Shown here piece by piece: positions 13,791 to 18,083 of a DNA stretch of 18,083 nt. The stretch is from an uncultured Candidatus Saccharibacteria bacterium (lineage in GTDB: Bacteria > Patescibacteria > Saccharimonadia > Saccharimonadales > UBA1547): contig CAMLKA010000021.1 of NCBI GenBank assembly GCA_946480535.1, positions 1 through 18,083 on the forward strand. The letters are read 5' to 3'. The number at the start of each line of letters is the position of its first letter. Position 1 is the stretch's first letter. The translations under genes and the position numbers were made by a program. Below the pieces are notes generated by a model. That model ran no database searches. It had not been told where the DNA came from and saw nothing but the letters and a program-made list of their open reading frames with translations.

Positions 13791-15062
13791 CTAGCGGTTT
13801 ACATCGGCGAGCATAAAGGCGCGCTCGGCAAGTGGACGAACACTTGCGCTGAATGATTTTCGCTCTGGCTGTTCTTGGTCGAGATAGGTCGGCAGCGCAA
13901 CTTCTATTTGGTGGCGCAACCGACTACCAGGAGTTGGGAAGGCGCGGTTTGCACGGTCGTCAATGACGAGTCGACGCACATCGCGGCCAACACTGGTTGC
14001 AATGCTGGTTGGGAGTTCGAAGTGAGCGTCGCGGACACCGGAAAGGTCCCTGCTACCTGCGTAGAGCCCCTCAACGATAACAAATGGGGAGCGGGGGAAG
14101 AATTCAGCCTCAAGCTCGGGCTCTTCAGTTTCAAAACTAAAGTGGCGTTTTGCAACTGGCTCACCGTTTGCAAGGCGGGCCAAATCTTCAGCCAGCTCGA
14201 CGGTGTTGTATGTCTTCGCGGCGTCCCACTCGACGTACGGTGCGCCGTGCTCTTCTTCGAGTTTTTTCTTGCCGAAGTGGTAATCGTCAGTTGAGATGAC
14301 ATTTGGCTTCATTTGCTCGCCGTACAGTTCGACGAACCGGTCTTCCAGCAGGCGAGTGACGGTAGATTTACCAGACCCCGACATACCCTTGAGGGTGATA
14401 ACAACGTGGTCCTTTCCTGACACGTAGTGGGCGACCGCTTCTGCAAAAACACGATCAACGAAGACATCAAGCGATTCTGGAGTCTTTGTGCGCTCAACGT
14501 TTGATGATTGATGGGCAATTGACTCGGTGGTGAGCGAAGTGTCCTCCGAGCGATTTACGAGAGTCTCGCCTGTCATTTCTTCAAGTACCTTTTCAAGATA
14601 GTCGCGTACTTCTGCATCTGGGTGCTCAATCTCCACCACTACAGGGTCCGGGCCGCCTTCGTACAGGTCAACGGTCACACCAGGCAGCGCTTCGGCGCGA
14701 AGCTTAGAAACTCGGGGTAGCTCCATAGATTGGTACCGTGTGTAGGCTTCAGCTGAAATTTCGGTTGTTACTTCGGTGCGCTTTAGTGCTCCATCGACAC
14801 ATTCGCCACGGTCTTTGAGTGTTGCGGTGTATTCTGCATCGTCGCCACTTCCAACACGCCGAAGGCGAAGGCTAAATTCGTCGTCAGGGTTGCTTAGATA
14901 GATTTGTTCGATGGGCACCGCAGACTCTTTAAACATTTCTACGAAAACTTCTGGGCGAGTAGGGGTGTGTTTTTGCTCAACTTCGCTCAAGCTTTGAAGC
15001 ACTTCGTTATTGCGAGCGCGCTCAAGATTTCCTTGGGTAATTTCATTTTCGACTAATGTCAT
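13791..15062 (-). CDS. CYTH domain-uridine kinase-like fusion protein
   Basis: The 423-aa product joins two domains. Residues about 40-162 resemble a CYTH (triphosphate tunnel) domain: IEQIYLS, LRLRRVG (Arg67, Arg69), YTATLK (Lys83), KRTEVTTEIS (Glu97, Glu101) and VVVEIEHPDAE (Glu144, Glu146). The N-terminal ExExK strand is degenerate or missing. Residues about 215-423 are a uridine-kinase-like P-loop domain: Walker A GMSGSGKS (226-233), DDYHF (259-263), YNTVELAEDLARL and VIVEGLYA. Plant TTM1/TTM2 also combine these domains, with the kinase part first. The substrate is unknown. I chose ATG 15062 because AAAGGA lies 8 nt upstream; a TTG at 15095 would extend it by 11 residues but lies essentially at the predicted transcription start. 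Confidence 0.85.
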   Translation of the reverse strand: MTLVENEITQGNLERARNNEVLQSLSEVEQKHTPTRPEVFVEMFKESAVPIEQIYLSNPDDEFSLRLRRVGSGDDAEYTATLKDRGECVDGALKRTEVTTEISAEAYTRYQSMELPRVSKLRAEALPGVTVDLYEGGPDPVVVEIEHPDAEVRDYLEKVLEEMTGETLVNRSEDTSLTTESIAHQSSNVERTKTPESLDVFVDRVFAEAVAHYVSGKDHVVITLKGMSGSGKSTVTRLLEDRFVELYGEQMKPNVISTDDYHFGKKKLEEEHGAPYVEWDAAKTYNTVELAEDLARLANGEPVAKRHFSFETEEPELEAEFFPRSPFVIVEGLYAGSRDLSGVRDAHFELPTSIATSVGRDVRRLVIDDRANRAFPTPGSRLRHQIEVALPTYLDQEQPERKSFSASVRPLAERAFMLADVNR

Positions 15063-15088
15063 GGCCTGGTTCCTTTGTTTAGTAACTG

Positions 15089-15117
15089 ATGACAAGGCTA
15101 GTATATGGTGGTATTAT
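15089..15117. promoter_or_regulatory. Interlocked divergent promoters of the CYTH-kinase and the wHTH-Nudix gene
   Basis: On the plus strand ATGACA (15089-15094), a 17-nt spacer and TATTAT (15112-15117) with a TGG extension drive the Nudix gene. On the minus strand TATACT (plus-strand agtata, 15100-15105) lies inside that spacer and drives the kinase. The two promoters cannot be occupied at the same time. Confidence 0.6.
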
Positions 15118-15150
15118 GCAAACATCTAGCAAGTTTAATTTGAGTCAAAT

Positions 15151-15831
15151 ATGATTGAGTCTGTATCTGTTACCCACCACATTCAGAAGTTTATAATTGA
15201 CGTTTTGATGTACCAAAAAAGTGCTCGTTTTCGTGACCTTCGTCCGCCACGGGTTGATACGAATCTTTTTACCTATCACTTAAATAGCCTGGTAAAACAG
15301 GGGATGGTAGATAAAGTCCAGGGCGGCTATGCGTTGAGTCCAACGGGTCTTTCGTACGTTGACCGCGTCAGTACCGAAAAGAAAACCATTCGCACCCAGC
15401 CAAAAATCATTACAATGCTGGTGATACAAAATGGTGATGGTGATATCTTACTGCAACGCCGAACCAAGCAGCCGTATATCGATACCTGGACGCTGCCCTA
15501 TGGAAAGCTCCACGTTGAAGACACTTCGGTAAAGGAAGCTGCTCAGCGTGAAGCATTTGAAAAGCTTGGCCTCGAAAACCAGGAAATGGAGCATGCTGGT
15601 GACTGTTATATCCGCGTGCTCGCTCACGGCGAACTGCTCTCGACAACACTCGCGCACGTCTTCCGGTTTTATAAAGATGATATTGCGACCAGTGATGAGT
15701 TGATTTGGGCTCGCCCACACAAGTTAGACCAGCTCACGTTAGCACCAGCCGTAGAAGAAGTAATGGCGCGAACATTCTTTAAAGATCCGTTTTACTTTGA
15801 AGAATATACGGTCGACTGGCAAGGCGAGTAG
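15151..15831 (+). CDS. Winged-helix DNA-binding domain fused to a degenerate Nudix domain (possible regulator)
   Basis: The 226-aa product starts with a winged-helix domain (about 8-72): FRDLRPPRVDTNLFTYHLNSLVKQGMVDKV, then a GGYALSPTG wing. A Nudix domain follows (about 84-210) with LQRRTKQPYIDTWTLPYGKLH and REAFEKLGL. Compared with Gx5Ex7REUxEExGU the box has one extra residue between Gly118 and Arg133, no clear Glu at the first conserved position, and Lys138 in place of the second Glu of EE. The active site may be weakened, so it could be a ligand-sensing regulator by analogy with NrtR, which has the opposite domain order. It is divergent from the CYTH-kinase, the obvious target. The leader is about 27 nt with no Shine-Dalgarno sequence. 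Confidence 0.82.
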   Translation: MIESVSVTHHIQKFIIDVLMYQKSARFRDLRPPRVDTNLFTYHLNSLVKQGMVDKVQGGYALSPTGLSYVDRVSTEKKTIRTQPKIITMLVIQNGDGDILLQRRTKQPYIDTWTLPYGKLHVEDTSVKEAAQREAFEKLGLENQEMEHAGDCYIRVLAHGELLSTTLAHVFRFYKDDIATSDELIWARPHKLDQLTLAPAVEEVMARTFFKDPFYFEEYTVDWQGE

Positions 15832-16245
15832 CTATTGCTCCAAAAAGGCGGCAATTGCATCATCCGGAAGTGAGTCGGGCGTATAGAGCGCAACTTCGAT
15901 GGCGGGGTTGCCGAGTATCATCGCGGACAGCTTGCGTTCAGAAGCAGTATCGAAAAGACATAAAATTGGCTTCTTAAGACTTTCGGCGTAGCCAAGCTCG
16001 TATCCAACACCTAACGACGGGTTGGTGACTTCGGCGATAATAACGTCAGCTTCCTGGATCATGGTAATGTCGCGCTTGTAGATAGCGGGCTCGGGTAATG
16101 GGCTGCCGCCATATTGAATCGCGTCGTTGACGAAAATTTCACTTAAAATATCGCCGCTCGCACTTTTAATTGATGCAAGCAGTGCGCGGTAGTTTGATGT
16201 GTCGCCGCCGGCTCGAATTGCACAGGCGAAGTAGACTTTTTTCAT
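15832..16245 (-). CDS. DNPH1/Rcl-like 2'-deoxynucleoside 5'-phosphate N-hydrolase
   Basis: The 137-aa product matches the nucleoside 2-deoxyribosyltransferase fold, closest to DNPH1 (Rcl), which cleaves the N-glycosidic bond of deoxynucleoside monophosphates and sanitises modified dNMPs. Conserved positions are present: YFACAIRAGGD (Tyr5), IYKRDI (Asp59), the AEVTNPSLGVGYELG block with catalytic Glu83, and LSAMI. The phosphate-binding Ser/Gly pattern favours the N-hydrolase over a true transferase, but this needs a structure-based check. Its ATG overlaps the stop of the Mur ligase gene (ATGA), so the two are co-translated. Its stop directly abuts the stop of the convergent Nudix gene. Confidence 0.85.
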   Translation of the reverse strand: MKKVYFACAIRAGGDTSNYRALLASIKSASGDILSEIFVNDAIQYGGSPLPEPAIYKRDITMIQEADVIIAEVTNPSLGVGYELGYAESLKKPILCLFDTASERKLSAMILGNPAIEVALYTPDSLPDDAIAAFLEQ

Positions 16246-17498
16246 GAGTCGAGTTGCTCGCGCACCCAGCCGTCAATAGTACCCGCACCCATAACGAGCA
16301 CGAGTTTTCCGGCTTCACGCGCCGCTTGAATAGCGGTCCAAAGCTCGGGGCTTAGTTCGGCATATTCAATAGCGTCTTTATTGGTAAGGTTTGTCGTCAG
16401 CTCTTGTGGAGTGAGTACTGGTTGGTCGGGGTTTTCGCGGGTGAGGTAGGTAGGGAGCCAGTAGACTTTTTCGGCTAGCTCAAACTGGTCGGTGTAGTGA
16501 TCGCGAATAAAATGTTGGCGCCAGTTTTGGTGCGGTTGGTACACCAGTACGACGTGGTCAGAAATTTCACGAGCGAGTTGAAGGGTTGCGGCGATTTCTT
16601 CGGGGTGATGACCGTAATCGCTGTACAGTGCATCGCCAAGTTTTTCAAACCGTCGGTCGGTGCCAGGGAAGGTTGCGAGATTTGCGGCGTTTTGGGTGGC
16701 GTCTCCAAGGCCAAGGTATTCAAGCGCTTTAAGAACGAGCGTTGCATTGCGTCGATTGTGCTCGCCCGTAAGATTCACTTCGGCGACCTCGCTGTCGTTG
16801 AGTGCCCAAATTGAATCATTCAAAGGCTGTTCGATATACTCGATATCTTTTTTCCACCCAACTGTGTGCGCCGACTGTTCAACGTATTGGCGGAATGTCG
16901 CCTTGTATTCCTCTTCGGTAGGGTAGGTGTCGGGGTGGTCATAATCGATTGACGTTAACAGCGATAGGTACGGCGAGAAGTGGAGTAGGTTTTTATCGTA
17001 CTCATCGCATTCATACACGAAATATTCGCTGTCTGGGTCAAAGGCACCACTTGGTCCAAATGAAAGCGTGCTTCCTACTGAGTAGCTGACAGGTACGCCA
17101 AGTTGTTTGAGTGCCCAGACCGTCATGCCGGTAGTTGTAGTTTTGCCGTGGGTGCCCGAGATAGCGATAAGCTTTAGGTTTTGTTCCTTAAAAAACTCGG
17201 CTAAGAATTCGTCACGCTTACTAACGCGAATGCCAAGTTCTTTTGCAAGGGCCAGCTCTGGGTGATCTGCCGGGAGAGCGGCCGTGTACACAAACCAGTC
17301 GAGTGGGGAAGCGGCGTGCACCTCACGCAGATAGCTTCCATCCTGGCCAATGGTAAACGTTATACCCGCTTGACGTAATTCCTCAGTCACAAGATTTTCT
17401 GCAAGGTCAGACCCAGTCACGGTATGTCCTGCATCACGAGCAATCCGAGCGAGCGGGCCGATGGCAACGCCACTAATCCCAGAGAAATAAATATGCAT
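16242..17498 (-). CDS. murC: Mur ligase, UDP-N-acetylmuramate--L-alanine ligase (MurC)-like
   Basis: MurC adds L-alanine to UDP-MurNAc, the first amino acid of the peptidoglycan stem. The 418-aa product has the three Mur domains: an N-terminal Rossmann-like part (SGISGVAIGPLA), a central ATPase with GTHGKTTTT (115-123), ECDEYDKN and DYDHPD (185-190), the GEHNRRNA motif, and a C-terminal domain starting with DYGHHPEEIAATL and ending with VMGAGTIDGW. It is a little shorter than typical MurC (about 450-490). DEYD resembles Mpl, the tripeptide-recycling ligase, so MurC versus Mpl is not fully settled. The start at 17498 follows TATACT by exactly 6 nt. Confidence 0.88.
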   Translation of the reverse strand: MHIYFSGISGVAIGPLARIARDAGHTVTGSDLAENLVTEELRQAGITFTIGQDGSYLREVHAASPLDWFVYTAALPADHPELALAKELGIRVSKRDEFLAEFFKEQNLKLIAISGTHGKTTTTGMTVWALKQLGVPVSYSVGSTLSFGPSGAFDPDSEYFVYECDEYDKNLLHFSPYLSLLTSIDYDHPDTYPTEEEYKATFRQYVEQSAHTVGWKKDIEYIEQPLNDSIWALNDSEVAEVNLTGEHNRRNATLVLKALEYLGLGDATQNAANLATFPGTDRRFEKLGDALYSDYGHHPEEIAATLQLAREISDHVVLVYQPHQNWRQHFIRDHYTDQFELAEKVYWLPTYLTRENPDQPVLTPQELTTNLTNKDAIEYAELSPELWTAIQAAREAGKLVLVMGAGTIDGWVREQLDS

Positions 17499-17504
17499 GT
17501 CATC

Positions 17505-17510
17505 AGTATA
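17505..17510 (-). promoter_or_regulatory. Extended -10 promoter of the murC-DNPH1 operon, leaderless
   Basis: On the minus strand TGGTATACT supplies a TGn extension and the -10 TATACT, which ends 6 nt before the murC ATG. No clear -35 is seen, as is common with extended -10 promoters. Confidence 0.65.
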
Positions 17511-17522
17511 CCACCACCTCCC

Positions 17523-17551
17523 TTGTTATACAGGGGTGAACATGCTTTAAT
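17523..17551 (+). promoter_or_regulatory. Promoter of the 3' MFS gene
   Basis: TTGTTA (17523-17528), a 17-nt spacer and TTTAAT (17546-17551) with a TGC extension fit a sigma70-type promoter. The predicted leader is about 29 nt and has no Shine-Dalgarno sequence, unlike other genes here with leaders. Confidence 0.5.
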
Positions 17552-17586
17552 GAAAGAGAACATCAGTGGGCAACTAACACACAAAC

Positions 17587-18083
17587 ATGGTACGAAAATT
17601 TTTCCACACGCTTTTACTACGCCGCCATTTTTGGCGGTATGCAACGTTCAGCGAAGTATCTGAACTATACGTTTCGCGTATGCTGCGTATGGCCGCACTG
17701 TATTTGGCGGCTTCTTTCATGTCGATTTACTTGTACCAGCTGGGCTACAGCATTGTTGCAATCGGACTTTTCTGGGCTGGGTTCTTCTTTTTCAAAACAC
17801 TCGTTGCACTCCCGGTAGCACGTTTTATTGCCTGGATTGGCCCGAAGCACGCCATTCTCATTTCAAATCTGCTCTATATTCCTGCGATGGTGGCGTTTGC
17901 GCTGCTTCCCACCTACGGCACATGGCTGCTTTTCGTGTCGCTTATATTTCAGGCAACCTCGGCAACGATGTATTCAATTGCATACCATATTGATTTCTCG
18001 AAGGTGAAGAGTGTTGATCATGCTGGTAAAGAGATTGCCTACATGAATATTTTTGAAAAACTCACCACAGGCCTTAGCCCGCT
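17587..18083 (+). CDS. MFS-type transporter, N-terminal part (runs off the window)
   Basis: ATG at 17587 opens a frame that stays open to the right edge (165 codons seen). An in-frame TAA at 17575 fixes this as the first possible ATG. After a basic amphipathic start (VRKFFHTLLLRRHFW) come at least four to five membrane helices, with a GLFWAGFFFFKTLVALPVA segment and a charged loop before YMNIFEKLTTGLSP. The pattern suits a major facilitator superfamily member of the poorly characterised kind common in CPR genomes, but no substrate motif is visible. It is divergent from murC. Confidence 0.7.
   Translation, partial: MVRKFFHTLLLRRHFWRYATFSEVSELYVSRMLRMAALYLAASFMSIYLYQLGYSIVAIGLFWAGFFFFKTLVALPVARFIAWIGPKHAILISNLLYIPAMVAFALLPTYGTWLLFVSLIFQATSATMYSIAYHIDFSKVKSVDHAGKEIAYMNIFEKLTTGLSP

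Noticed and set aside
13875..14294. 139-aa plus-strand frame opposite the CYTH-kinase
   Set aside because: The opposite strand encodes clear P-loop motifs through this stretch; no independent start signals.
1..18083. CRISPR array, transposon or phage island
   Set aside because: No spaced direct repeats of array type, no transposase or integrase, and base composition looks even along the window.

Overview
The window looks like a piece of a streamlined bacterial chromosome at roughly 50% GC. It most resembles Candidatus Saccharibacteria (TM7) or another Patescibacteria/CPR lineage. This is inference from gene content: an archaeal-type aspartyl-tRNA synthetase, a cysteine-free MutY, a Pro/Glu-rich tail on TatC, many small membrane proteins of unknown role, and very tight packing. 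UGA acts as a normal stop codon (for example at the ends of the Mur ligase and metallo-beta-lactamase genes), which argues against the UGA-recoded Absconditabacteria/Gracilibacteria. I see no tRNA or rRNA gene, CRISPR array, insertion sequence or prophage gene.

Layout. 1-3046: the end of a small unrecognised protein (possibly TatA/B-like), tatC, a divergent msrB/msrA pair, and a six-helix membrane protein. 3105-6180: an AI-2E family permease, then a two-gene unit of an AbrB-type regulator and a 14-helix MFS drug exporter. 6181-6560: a 380-base stretch with two terminator hairpins enclosing a strongly promoted unit of about 235 nt that carries a 30-codon ORF. 6561-8409: a membrane-anchored DsbA-like thioredoxin divergent from a CorC/HlyC-type CBS protein. 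8446-10741: a leader with a possible small ORF, archaeal-type aspS, a coupled Nudix hydrolase, and a TM2 protein. 10736-12836: a metallo-beta-lactamase/AlkA-type glycosylase operon divergent from mutY. 12873-13789: an exported helical protein and a single-pass membrane protein in one overlapping operon, both unknown. 13791-15831: a CYTH-uridine kinase fusion divergent from a winged-helix/Nudix fusion. 15832-17498: a Mur ligase coupled to a DNPH1-like N-hydrolase. 17587-end: the start of an MFS transporter.

Themes. Two functional groups recur: (i) envelope and thiol redox upkeep (TatC, MsrA, MsrB, DsbA-like, MurC-like), and (ii) nucleotide-pool and DNA-base sanitation (MutY, AlkA-type, two Nudix proteins, DNPH1-like).

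Expression. The strongest cross-window signal is start-site architecture. Seven genes have a clear -10 hexamer (TATAAT, TATACT, TACAAT or TACACT) ending exactly 6 nt before the ATG, and five more have one 7-10 nt before it, with no Shine-Dalgarno sequence. Genes inside operons or behind real leaders do have a Shine-Dalgarno sequence. This predicts pervasive leaderless mRNAs at the heads of transcripts. Convergent genes often abut with -6 to +2 nt between stop codons and no terminator.
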